64,000 nt of DNA from Muricea muricata (Eukaryota > Cnidaria > Anthozoa > Malacalcyonacea > Plexauridae): the NCBI GenBank assembly GCA_963855995.1, contig OY979718.1, forward strand, positions 59,932,564 through 59,996,563. Direction: 5' to 3'. A model generated the notes under the pieces. The model saw nothing but the letters and a program-made list of their open reading frames with translations. It was not told where the DNA came from and searched no databases. The position numbers were made by a program, and so were the translations under genes. Shown one piece after another: positions 1 to 13,100 of this stretch (position 1 is its first letter; each line of letters starts with the position of its first letter).

Positions 1-953
1 TTGTTTCGCTACTCGCTATCTATCGAGGAATATATAGCGAGTAGAGTAACCAATCAAATTACAGCATTTGCAATAGTATACTAGTATGATTCTACTAATG
101 ATTTTTAGTTCTTTTTTTAAGCAAACTATCAAAAATCAGACCCAAAGAATATTGACTATTCACCAATTTAACTGGAATTCAACTTTATCGTCAGTGAGGA
201 GAGTCATCAGAGGCATTTTAGCTCTCTTTAATGTCTGTACGTGGTATTCGTGTTACATCTGTCATGCGCATAATAAGCTAGGATGCTTAATATAGCAACA
301 TAGCTAAGTTTGTAGAAAAAACGGCGGAAGGCAGAAGACAATTCAAGTGGTGAGAGATGGGAAATTTTGACCCCCTGTTCCCCTGTCTATGCATGACTAA
401 ATCATAAAACCCTTTTTTTATATATGCATGGCAACGGAGTGATTATTTATTTTTATAGCTACAGCAATCGATGATATGCTTGCAAAAAACAGAGAAATGA
501 GAAAGTGAGAAAAAACAACTTCAAGCACTGACTCAGCAATGACAAAGTACCTTGCTTGTTCTTATCAGGGTTCTTTTAAACGTTTTGTGGTTTTGTTTCT
601 TCAGCTTTATTTCTAAGAATGGGTTAAAAACATACATTAATAATTTTCCATGGGTAAAACACGTAGGATTAAAAAGGCCCATATTACGCTGAGAATAAAA
701 TCTATAGCGTCATGTCTCGGCACTTTATGCATGCCGCTCCACTTACTGCGTGCATGCATGACTACCTTGCAGTTTGTATTTTTTTCAGGCCGATAACTCT
801 GCGTAAGCTGTTGGGCTGAATTTTACAAAAATATTGGTGTGCCGAAAAATTACATTTTTAATATTCTTTATAGAAGGTCAGATATATGAAACAAAATGGG
901 AGTTAAAGATTTAGTTATCCCATGTATTTTAATTGTAGTTATAGTCAGCTCAC
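1..953. other. No resolved gene; downstream of last resolved vWA-gene exon
   Basis: The exon at 954-1113 ends with a good donor (CAG then GTGAGC on the minus strand) in phase 1, so at least one more coding exon of the vWA/TSP1/F5-8C gene must lie here or beyond the left edge. I could not choose a terminal exon. Short ORFs here look like chance. Confidence 0.5.
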
Positions 954-1113
954 CTGTACATGAGAAAACACCAACACGCATACATATATCATGTTTTGGC
1001 AAGCCACCACTAGCATTCCAGTGGACTGGATTAAATCTCACATATCGGGCTGTCACAGGAGGACTTATCACATTTTCACTAACACTTTCCCGATCCATAT
1101 TTCCTTTAAGAAT
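954..1113 (-). CDS. Exon 9 of vWA gene: end of F5/8C domain
   Basis: Begins after TTTTCCAG and completes the domain: ILKGNMDRES, then ARYVRFNPVHWN and the closing ICMRVGVFSC, matching the family's 'ARYVRI.P..W...I.LRVEL.GC' ending. It ends in phase 1 at a GTGAGC donor, so the gene continues. Confidence 0.85.
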
Positions 1114-4100
1114 CTGGAAAAGGCACATATTTGGTTGGACAATTAAGCAAAATATAATATAGCAGTACGAATGTATGTATCTCTTACATTTCTACTCAGG
1201 CCTACTTGTGTCGCTATGGTTGTAAAACGTATTCGCTGCGTCGCTTTTGTTGACAACAAACATTTTGTGACACTTCGTGTGGGTAGACAAAGTTTGAACT
1301 CTGTATGCGTTCCTGTCATTCCAGTAAAGCTTACTTGAAATTTTATTCCACGATTTTGATGTTACTCGTCAAGTTTAGTAGCGCAACTGGCAATGAGCAC
1401 TGCTCAACTTAAATTTTCCACCATACGAAGAAAAACGACCAAGACGGCTTTCGCCATGCAGTTCACTGCAGCAAAATATGTTTTCGTCCTCGTACTTTCT
1501 AGTTGTACTCAAGCTCGCAATTAACAGGAAGACTACGGCATAGTGTACTTCTTATATGATGTAAATGACGTCACCCAACTCATTTAGAAGATACGATAAG
1601 TTCATAATATATCACCTCATCCTCATGATTGCGTCATTTTATCTTTTATCTGCAACCGTTGATGGTTTTTGTATCTGCGAATGCAGATATATTGCTATCG
1701 TGCGCGTGCTGTTAGCTGTTAGCTGTTAGCTGTTAGCTGTTAGCTGTTGGCTGTTAGCTGTTAGCTGTTAGCTGTTAGCTGTTAACTTGTAGCCAATCAC
1801 CGAATGCGTAAGTTAAAATTAGCCAATAGTCGAGAGTATAACATTAAAATGCGTATACTTAGTGACCATTCAGACCATAATATGTTTAACTGGAGTGATA
1901 TTCCAAATACCAAAATGGCGTGTGCCGAGGCTGTTAAAGAGTGAAGTGTTAAGCCTAACTGGAAAAGGACTGCTTAGGTTTATTGAACTGAAGGCTTTTC
2001 GTAGCGTGACTGGATATTCTCTTTCTATTGTAAATATGTCTAAGCAATATGATGGTTCGATAACTGGGGAAATATTGCATCGGTTGGATTGTCCATCTGT
2101 TTACAACAGTCAACAAACCGATTTGACAGAAGCAGTGACATTGATACAATGATAATCAAGGTACAATAACAACATGGACAACATGTACGTAATTTTTAGG
2201 AGTCCAGTTAACTTGTTGAAAACGGATTTGAGTATACTGTATGTTTTGGTGGATCACGGTTAATAGACCTAGATGGTTAGGCTAGCCGGCAAACTTCAAA
2301 GGGAGCGGCTAATTATGTCGAGAACCAATTTTATTTGTGTCACGTGACGAGCAAAGGGGGTGCTTTGTTGCGAGTGATAAGGAAAACATATGGGCGAGAA
2401 TATGATATGACAACAAAAGATCATATTTCAAAACGCTAGAGGGCTTCTGAGGTCAAAATGTAGGTCGAAACAGAAAGCGAACAAAGAAACGAAACTATTT
2501 TGAACGTTGGAGATGAAAATATCGAAGAAAGCGAGCCGGGTAATGAGCAGTTTATAATCGTGACATAAGGGACAAAGGCGAAGACATTTTATCACAGGAC
2601 AATGCAACCCCAGATTAATTTATACAACTTTGATGTGTCTGTTGCTCTAACGGACATACAGTCAGACGAGATAGACTCTGAATTCACCGAAGCTATACAC
2701 AAATTGATGACGAGAGAGATTTTCCTTGTAGTCAGTGCGAGAAAGTGTTCAAGTCTAAAGGGGGCTTAACAAGACACACAAGATCAAAACACCCGGCTGA
2801 GGATAAACCAGACAAAACTCGTGTTGCGTTGACTAAAGAGGTCGTGGCTTCGATTGTTGAATCCATAAAAGCCAAACTTAAAGAGGAGAACTTATACGGA
2901 ACCGAAATAATGAACAGTATGGCTACTGTCTCCTGTACCGATGCTTTGTGGCCTTTTTACACAACATTCTGTCGAAAGAACAATCAGGACAACTTTTTAG
3001 AATGTGTTTATGGCTTGATTACTCGTTCGTTTGAGCTGCTAAATTGTGAGAACTGTAGGTTCCTAAACATTTGGCCGGATTTTACAACTATAGCGCAGCA
3101 AAGGAGGAGTCCCCAGTCCTGCAGTAAAACCAGCACTCCAAAACAACTTGACCCAGCTGAACGTGGACCTCTTTCCTATGCTGCAGGGTACGTTATAAGT
3201 AAACTATTTCATTTTAACAAAAAAAAAAGAAATATGGAAACCAGAGACTGCATATATTTCCCGTCGGTTGTGATCTAGAAAGTTGCTGAGATTTCTTTCA
3301 GAGAGAACATTGGACATATTCCATTAGTAACAGTGTGTGATGCTACACTAAAGTCTCAAACAGTAAGATCATTGTGGGAATATATCGTACTTTCGTGTTA
3401 AGTTCAACTTTCAAACTGTTCACAGAAACTGTGCTTGGAAAACATAGTTAAACTTTATTTAAGAGTCAGGGCATTTTCCTACACCAGAGACTTTATTACT
3501 AAGTATCGTATTAATGAAAGGTAGTTGAAGAAAAAGGCATTGAGAAAGGAGATGAAACAAGGCGATAAATGTAAAATGTGATAAACTTATTGTTAAAGAT
3601 TGTCATAAGTTCAGAACACTGTTTCCATGTACAGTAGCTAACCCACACCAATTTTATTATGTTTCAATAATTTCATCATAGTCATGCAAATAAATGTATT
3701 GTACAATAATATTGTTTTTAAACATTATTAACAAATAGTTTTGTGTATACTGCTTCAGCAAGTCAGGCAAATACCAAACAGTTCGATTATAATAATCTGC
3801 CACCATTCAATACAGCCATGCACAGTAATTAACTCATTAGAACTTTATGATACAACAGATTCAATATCTCAAGCTAAGGCCATTCATTTAATTCCGATGT
3901 AGGACCTTTGCTTGAAACGTTGGATCTGATGTATATCAACTGACCATAGTTCGAAGTTCAAACCCCCTTCTTGATGGGGGATAAGCCCTCAAGTTTCTGT
4001 AACAGTTCTTTCACGCTAATATTTTTTACAGAAGGATTTCTGCCGTTGTATATTTCATGGTCATCAGGAATGGGCCATTTGTATGCAAAAACACTAAATT

Positions 4101-7100
4101 CAAGCACCTTGTACTTTGGAACAATGTACTGTTCCTGGAATAGTTTTATACCGACTTCCTTATTTTCTCTCCTTTCATATTTGCGTAGTTTTTAAATCCG
4201 CCATCGGTTCTTCAATACTTGACACACCAGCCGCCGGCGTATGTTCGAAGCTGGTCGGTTGTTCCTGTGAAGTACTTGACTGGATATATCTTGTTCTACG
4301 AGGACGCGAGGCTTAACTTTGGGAGTTTCGTCGCTTTTTAAGGGCAAATTTTCAGTAGGCACGCTACCAGTTATCAAAATCTTTCGTTTGGGGTCTGCAA
4401 AAACATACATATTAATATCATGCATCAGTAAATATGCAAATACAATGCCCTCTCTTTTTGTATCCGATTTACATTAACATAGACAAAGCGCATGCATATA
4501 AAAATGCAAATACTTACAAGTCAATATACATTCTGGCTTGAAATGACGCTCACAAAGGAAAATCTTATTTCCCTCAATTTGTTTCTGAAGATCTGTCGTC
4601 TTTTCTCTAGTCCTTAAAATAATTCGAAGCCATTCTTTGCGAGCATTACTCTTCTTCGTTACGGTTTCCTCGCCGCCTGCCTCACCAACAACAGGGATTT
4701 TAAAAATTGCAATTCATGCGTTCTGCTGGTCGGACAGCCATGCAAAGCCCAATTAGAGCCAACCATATTGCTTAATATAATTTTAAAAGTTTAACCGTAT
4801 CCTGACATACTAAAACAACGCCAAAAATACGATTTTCTGAACGCAGTATGTAAACAAAGACTCTATGTACAAATAGCTTCTTCGAACATCTCGCCCCCTT
4901 TCCTCGTCACGTGACCGAAAACAAAAATGAACAATAACATATTTGTCACGTGATCCAGCTAGCCTAACCATCTAGGTCTATTAACCGTGGGTGGATGGGC
5001 TTGTTGTTTTCATTATGTGCATTGTGTGTCAGTTTCACTAGTTGTGCTTACAGTGTACACTTGCATTATCTAGTATTTGTCTGTGATTGCACTTATTTGG
5101 TACACACCCTATGCTTGTATACATTTTCTTGAACTTCTTGTTCTTTTGAATAGTCAGTCAATTCATCAATTTGAGTATTTTTTCTCTGATTTAATTTTAA
5201 ATGTATATATCATGTATAGAAACCGTGTACTAGCACTTAGTAGTACTCATACTCAAAGTCTATTAATGCTTAGATCTGAAATCTGAATAATAGGCCGACA
5301 TTTTTCCTTGGTTAGTAATATCAGCTAGAGTCGCCTTATTTGTTAAATCTGAGTCACCAGCAGTTGCATTGAAACAAAAATATATTCAAATTTTTGTACA
5401 GCCTGTTTTGTTTGCTGAAGTTATTCTAACTTGTCCCATGTGTATACAATCATGCATTTCTATGTATGTATTAATACGACCGAATTAAAAAGCATTCCAA
5501 AGGGTCTACTTTTTTATACATTCTGTAGTAAACCATATTTGTAAAACTAAAGTTATTTGATTTATGCATTGTATACTCGACATGCATTTTTACATCGAAT
5601 TTTAAAAATAACAATTAATAGCCATTAATATCCATGCAAATTTGGTTCAAACAATTGTGATAAATGTTAAGATATTTTAAGTATTTATGTCTGAAATGAT
5701 ACTGTTATCAAAATTTTATGTTGTAATCATTTCACATGTTTTTATTAAAAAGTTTATATTATACAGTAATCATTTCAAACACATTGGACTATTTATTTGA
5801 ATATTTATTGCAATCATTCTACTACATATTTATGCTATGTGCAGCTACCTGTACGCGTAGCGTACCTTTTTTTCGCGGATACATGTACGCATAGCGTGCC
5901 TATTTTTAACCTGCAAATCTCTATTCATGCGAAAACATGGTCTTTTAGTACCGTGCTTTTAGGAAGCACGCGCAGGAAATAAAAAAAAAAATGAATTTTG
6001 TCATATTTTCAAATGACATATTAACATCACGGAGCTTCATGAAAAAACATAAGAGATAAACATACATATATCAGTTACATACTCCAACCCAGAGTTGTGA
6101 CAGTTGACTTTCTTTATATACCTTTACATTACAGTTTGGCTTAGGTATATTTTTATACATGACACGAAATCACCTTAAAAGTCAATGGGGGAGCTAGAAC
6201 TAAAAGAAGCTAGAACTGAGGGCAAACTCCCTTGTATAGTCAGATGCCATAGATAGCATGTTGTTTGGATAGGTATGGACGCGCTTATAGTGAAGACAAA
6301 GCCAGCAAGATGTATGAAAAGAAGCTGACTTAGAATTATAATGACTTTCCACCTAAATGAGTTTGTTAGGTTCTTATAGTCTTGTCAATTTTAAAAAAAA
6401 TGGCAGGCAGTGTGTAATTTTGAAAAATAGGCCGAGAGAGGCAAGCTGTCAATTATGGTTTGCTTTACATTTTCCTCAGATGAATTCCATTTACCTTGGA
6501 GTACTGTTTCCACGTACGACCGTCTTCGCTGTAGTTAAACTTGTAAAATGTTACCCAATTATTGGAGATCAAAGATGCCTGGCCTTGGCTACCAACTTTG
6601 GCGATCTTTATGGGAAGTTTTAAATCGATTTGGATGTATTGTTCTTGGTTGTTCGATGCAGACTCTGTATGTTCAGCACACCATGCACCTGAATTAGAAT
6701 ATTGTAAAAGATCATAACATGCAACAATTCCAATCAAAGCATTGTTTGTTATAATTAGTAAGACATGCAATTATACCTACAAAATGACTACCTCTTGAGA
6801 GTTGACATGGAAAAACTGAATTGTTGAATTGTTCTTTAATAGGCCATTTCGCAATTAGACAAGCTCTTAAATTCGAAAACAATTTTAGCACAGTTGAAAA
6901 GAACTTCCTAGGTTTAGTGAAATTGTGAAGTTTGGTTGTAAAATACTGTAAAATGCCGAAAGTATAGTAATGCAAAGTTTGTGCGTTTTGTATACTTCTG
7001 TATTACGTGGTAAAAAGCTTTACCACATTTCCATATAGTGGAATATAAAATTTAGAATGCTCTTTCCGGCTGTACTAATAGATTTTCCGAATTTAAGGTG

Positions 7101-10100
7101 GCTCGATAGTCTAACTCATAATACTTCTTTCGCCATAGAATCTTCTACAGTGCGCGTGTAAAGCTTAGTTTAGTTCATTGCATAGCTCTGCTGGTTGTCT
7201 TCATAATTGGAAAAGTTTTATACTCCTACCTTTCGTATGTCCAGAGACATTGTTGTCATAGGTAAGGTGTGGAGTTTATGCAAATGAACTTATAATTAGA
7301 AACGAGTTCCAACAAGAAATGTGATTTCTATGTTCAGGCAAACTTTTAAGAAATTCTTTTTTAAATACAGCAAACAGTGCTATAGAGCTGTGCAATGAAC
7401 TAAAATGAAGCTCAAGCATTCACGACAAAACATTTAATCGTAGAGACATAAATTTCTAATGAATTCTGACTATCGAGCCACCTTAATAGTTTGTGCAATA
7501 GGAGAATGGTCCATTTCGAAGAAAAATTAATACAATGAGCTTAGCAAAGAAACATCGGTAAAAGGAGAGAATACACTTTATTTCATGATTACCTGCGTTC
7601 ATAACATTGTATAACCTTCCATTTCCGGGCCCATGAAGCCTCAAAATAGTTGGGTCACCTGTATCCTTCGTGTACACTGATGAGGCACTCATTTGATTAT
7701 TATCGATGACAACATAATCAAAGCCATTAGGACAATCTGTCCGAAATATTCAATAGTACAATACTAAGCATTAATACTGAGGCATGCACTGCGCCTGGGG
7801 ACAAGATATACGACAGATCGAAGCCAGATACTTCTAGGGGTTTTGGGGGAAGGGGAAATTAATCTATTTTATGCTATATAATATACTTTTGCAATTACTA
7901 ACCTTTGGAAAATAAAATGTTTTGTGCTGTTCCTCTGGCAGGATGAGCTGGTAGTGGCCGCAATGAAGTTACCTCCAGACCTGGCAATAGACAAAATATT
8001 TTGCTTATATTTTGGTATAGTTATATACCAACTTTCAAAGTTTAATTTTCCTGTTTTTTATGGAGGAAAGGTATATCATGTGCTGATCCACGAAATATCA
8101 TGTCAACTGTGTTGATTGAAAGATCCTTCTTAATTTGCAGATCACACGTTTATAATGCTGAATCCCAAGTCTTACAATTGTAGCGGTACGTTAAAGACTT
8201 AACATGCAGAGGGAGACATCCTTGCACCAGATAATTTATCTTGTAAAACCTTTTTTCATTAAAGACAGCAATGATGAAATTAATATCTCCAACTCATTAA
8301 TAATTCATGAGCAAATTAGCGAATGAACTCGCCCTAATTCGTCACATGATTGACTTTGGATACCCAAGGAAACACGCTAAAAATCATACACCATCACTGT
8401 TGTTTGATCAAAAACGGTTTTAATCGCTCATGTTCAAATGATCAAGGTCTGTAATAAATTCTACACGCCCTACACATTTCTCTCTTACAATGGACTATAG
8501 AAATTAACTTGCAAAAGCAGGAAGTAGAATACTTATCTCCATTGTTCACAAAGACAAAAACAAATTACTTTCATAGGTCCCCCGTTAGCGCTTAATAAAT
8601 TGAACAGCCAATGAAATGTTTTCGTTTGAGATGTTATGTAAACAACTCGCTTCTCGTGTGTCATCAGGGGAACCAAACACTACCGTTCATACCGTTTTCT
8701 TGTGCTTGGATCCCCTGATGAAACCCTCAAACTCGTTGTTTACATATAACTTCTTAAATCAATGCATATCTGTAGATAATCTTATGTACCTTACATATAG
8801 TATATATCTTTGTAAACCATTGTAATTCAGTTCTACTGCCAAATTGATATTATATTTTCTAGTACATTAAAGATGATAACAAACATCACCAAAAAATAGA
8901 TACAAACTAGCGAAAATACTTAATTAGCTTTATATTTGAATAATTAGCTTTATATTTGAATAGAGGGGGGGGGCTTATATTTAATTTTCCTCGGTTGTGC
9001 ATGACTAATTTCTCTTGAAATCAACCTTATATTTCGGGCCGAACCCAAATATATGAACATACGCCTCGCCCCAATTAACGCTCTAACGCCCCCCCCCCCC
9101 TCGATGATCAACGTACTACTCACCATCAGTACAAGGATATATATTACAAGCAGCAGTCTCCACAGTGGATCCATGCAGCTCAGTACAATTAGTTCCATTA
9201 TTCATCGGTTTGGGATTATCACAACGTCGGAGTCGAACCTTAGTACCACCTCCACAAGATGCTGTACATTGTGACCAAGGTGACCAACTACTCCAACCTC
9301 CATTGACTGTAAAAAAGAAATCAGTTGATGTTGCCTTGAACATGAGATTTGCACAACTTTAACCTCGCTGACTGTTAATGCATGATGTTCATGTTCAATA
9401 CTACTCACAAAAACGACAGTGCGAGAATATTCTGTTGTTACAGCCTTATGAAAGATGCACGTGCTCAGGTAAGAACATTACCAGATATTAATGATGAGAG
9501 AGATGAGATTTAATTTGCAAAGTCTTCCAATGCTTTAAGTATTTAACTCCATGAGCAATAAGGCAGCTTAGAGTTTTCTGCTTGACCTTTAGATAAAAAA
9601 CTGAGCTTTCGTCGGCATATTTCCGAACCTTTATTTACTTACATACATGAGCGATTAATTTGAGAGCTCTGCTATGATCGGTGATCATGCATTTGTATTG
9701 TGTTCATGATGGTGTTAAGATGAAAATCAAATCTTTCATGGTATAAGAAGCATGAGTGACACAAGGTTTGTATAATAATTTGCATGATAATTATGAACTT
9801 GGTCTTGCTCTCATTTCTCTGCTTGCACGTACTGTGGCCACTTCGTCGCCACTTTCTAGTAATTTACAAATATCATTTAAATCATTACAGATATGAATTG
9901 CTCACCTAAACATATTTTTCCAGCTACGTTGTTCGCTGCGTTAAGAAGTGCTTCAAAATCTTCAACTTCAACAACTCTCTTGTCACCAACTGGATCAAGT
10001 GTAAACATTTTTATTTCCTCATTCAGGTCTGTCTGCTCAGTCGCTGTAAGCCCATATTTTATGCCTACACCAAATGTTATTACTTCATAACTTCTTAAAC

Positions 10101-13100
10101 TTTCGGAAGGCTTTTCAACCAAATCTCGCCCGATTACCAAGCTATCTTTGGACAATCTGATGTCGTTTGTTGGATTATCCGTGACAACAAGAAGAACTTT
10201 ACTCGCCCGCCTTTGACCACCAGAGGCAAAAACAGCCAAAGCTTTGCTTAAAGCGACATCAGTCCTGGTTCCTCCTGGTTCGTAGAACACGTTATCTAAC
10301 GTCGTCCCAAATGCATCCGCGCTTTGAAAAAATCCTGTTGGTAGAAAAATACATATCAGAATAGCATGTGTTAATACATTTACTCTATACTACCATACTT
10401 TAGTCAAAGAAAACAAACTAGTTATGACTGCATGCAATCTTATGCACCGTTACTTCGCTTTCTAAACTTAAGACAAGGTGCATGCATGAAATAATGTTTT
10501 CTTACAAAAAGCAAATTGTTTCAATGTTTTATAGCTCTGATGTAAAAGCATAAATAATATTGGCACTATTTGCAAATACAAATCCATATTTCGATCCAAA
10601 CTATTGTGAAATAGTAATTTACAAATTTCTGGTAGGCTTATGATTTTCTTTACTACGTTTCAGCAAGTTTCCAAAAGGGCAAAAAGGAATACGTTTGTGC
10701 ACATTGCATGGGAAGTGCTGAAAAGAAGAAAATGGATATCTATTCCGTAGCTTGTTCCAGGTCTGATTGGTCCTGGTCTATTACTGACGGTCAGATTAGC
10801 AAGTACGCATAGCTGTATGGAAGACTACAAGTAATTTATCATCGAATGATTGATGCTTACCTAAAGGTATAGGAACTTCGGCGTTCGTGTTATAGCGAAT
10901 GACAGACACTCTTGTTAAAGCCGGATCTAACGTTTTCACTACAGCTTTTGTGAAGCCAATAAGTTTGGTCCAATTTGCTTCACGAATGCTTTCTGAGCTG
11001 TCCAAAGCAATAACCAGATCTAGTGGTTTATTACACGTCAGGTTTTCTGAAAAAAAGGTATGTATGTTGTGAGTCAATTTATTTTATGGGTCAAGTTAAC
11101 AACATAAAAGAAATAAATTGGGGAAAAGTTTATGATGAAATTAACTTCATGCTTCGTATCTCCTTTCTGCATTTTACTTGTCTTGAGCTGTTTGGTCCTT
11201 TAAATTTTGAACATTTGATCCTTATAAATCCATAAAAATAAAAAAAAACTACTGTAGCTTGATATGAGTCCACGCATGTCCTTCAATTAGGGAAGAAACC
11301 AAAGTGCATATAGAATACCTTATTAATTACAACAGTTGCGACAGTAAAATACTCTTCTGTAATAGACCTCTATGCATTAGAGATACAATCCATCATATGT
11401 TTATACCTGATTTTTCTTCTCCTTCGTTAAACCAGAATTCATCAATAGAATTTTTAATTTGTTCATCTTCTTTCCATTTCTTGTTACTTTTCTTTGTCGT
11501 AACCTGAACTACAATATGCAAAAGTAAAAGTCAAACACGAACAAAATAATGAACTTCCCAGGGATTAATAAACCAGTTATTACATATAATTTTATTAATA
11601 TCATCCAGCACTGAAATCCTGAAATTGTTTGTTAATTTTGCCTACACTGCATGATAAAGACTTAGTAATCTAGAATTATAGTCGTGATTAAGGATGAGTC
11701 AAAGTGATAAATTAAAGTTTTAGATTTAGACATATGGTCAACTACATTTACTGTAAATTCTCAAGGAAATCAAATATTTAAAACTTTATGTGTAGAAAAT
11801 CATCTCTACAGTAGATGCCATTATATGGGTAGTGACCAATAATTCACCACAGACCATGCTCGTATATGACTGTTTTTATAAATTTAACAGCTGCATATGG
11901 AAGAAATTCTGTGGAAAAGTGACAATCCTACAGTTCCTGCTGGAAGAATAGAAACAGCACAGAAGGCTTTTTTTTGAACGAACTAACGCACGTTGAAGAT
12001 TGTTAGAGTTTCATGGATATAGAGAATAATACATGGGTCGTGGAAGTACCTGATTTATTTCCAGATTTATTTCTCGTGTTGAACATGATATTTTGCACCT
12101 GTTCGCTGCGCTCACTCGTAAGAAATCATATTCAACACAAGAAATAAATCTGGTATTTCCAAGAACCCATGAATTTTTCTGTTTATTATATAAACTACAG
12201 TCTTTTCTACCAATACAAAATATCCAGAAGCTATGATTGACGATTGTTTGAAAAGCTATCGCTAAATTTTTACAACTGATCGTCATAGATAATCTCACAT
12301 GTGAGTTTATCAGTTTTATCAGTGCCCGAAATCCCTATAAAGCAGTATACTTTATATGATAAATAATACTAATTTTGTGATGAACAGTTCTTTTTTTATA
12401 AGTTCTTTACTTTATTCATAAACAATGAATGAGAGTTCAAAACTCCAACCTTTTGGCTTAATGGCATTCTTCGGTTTGTCATTTTCCAACACATTTTTAC
12501 CTAAAACACATTATATCACATGTTATTATGTTCTAACTGGACAATACTTTTGATTTTACTTGTTATTTTACCATACTTTTCCTCATTCAGACAAAAAATG
12601 TAAATTTGGGAGATGGGCATATAGTGAAGTAGATTCCATCATAGAATGTGGTATATACGTGTGACAAACATTTGGACTCATTTCTTAGCTCTTTAGTGTC
12701 AAACAAATAATTCGTTGTTACTGCTGTTGAGCGTCAGAAAGCTGCAACTAACGTATTGTTTGTGTACATCTGATACATTAGTATTTAAAAATATCATTGT
12801 GAAGGATACCTTTAAAAAAAACTATATGCTTTAGAACATGCATGATGGGTGAGACTATTTCCAGTGTAGGAAGTGTTTACTAAAAAATGTTTTTATATAG
12901 TAGTCAACTCTCTGTCTTAATCATCACAGACCAGCTCACTGTGAGAGCTTGCATCTATAGTCAGGTATTGTAGTTAGATGAAAGAAGTTACAGCGTTCTT
13001 ATATGTTGATTCTTGTATGCAGTTAACCGAACAGAGCCCTTATCTCTTAGGGTTGGTTACAAAAGAATATAGACCAGCATTAGTTTCTTCACATATATGA

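Larger units (their letters stand above)
2255..4989. mobile_element. TIR DNA transposon (2.7 kb) with 7-bp target duplication and THAP/C2H2 genes
   Basis: Perfect 32-bp terminal inverted repeats start CACGGTTAATAGACC and end with the complement. The 7-bp direct repeat GGTGGAT flanks both ends (2248-2254 and 4990-4996). Subterminal inverted blocks contain GTCACGTGAC and a G-rich run. Inside lie a plus-strand C2H2 ORF with a transposase-like tail motif and a broken minus-strand THAP gene. THAP domains and a 7-8 bp duplication point toward the P-element group, but I see no complete catalytic core. It sits in the large intron of the vWA gene. Confidence 0.85.

Noticed and set aside
896..1162. Plus-strand 88-residue frame opposite the discoidin exon
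   Set aside because: It is the antisense shadow of the F5/8C exon at 954-1113.
1708..1784. Interstitial telomere repeat
   Set aside because: The unit is GCTGTTA, not TTAGGG, and no telomeric variant is present.
8700..8720. CCTGATGAAACCC as a second hammerhead core
   Set aside because: There is no stem II between CTGATGA and GAAAC; it belongs to the MITE palindrome.
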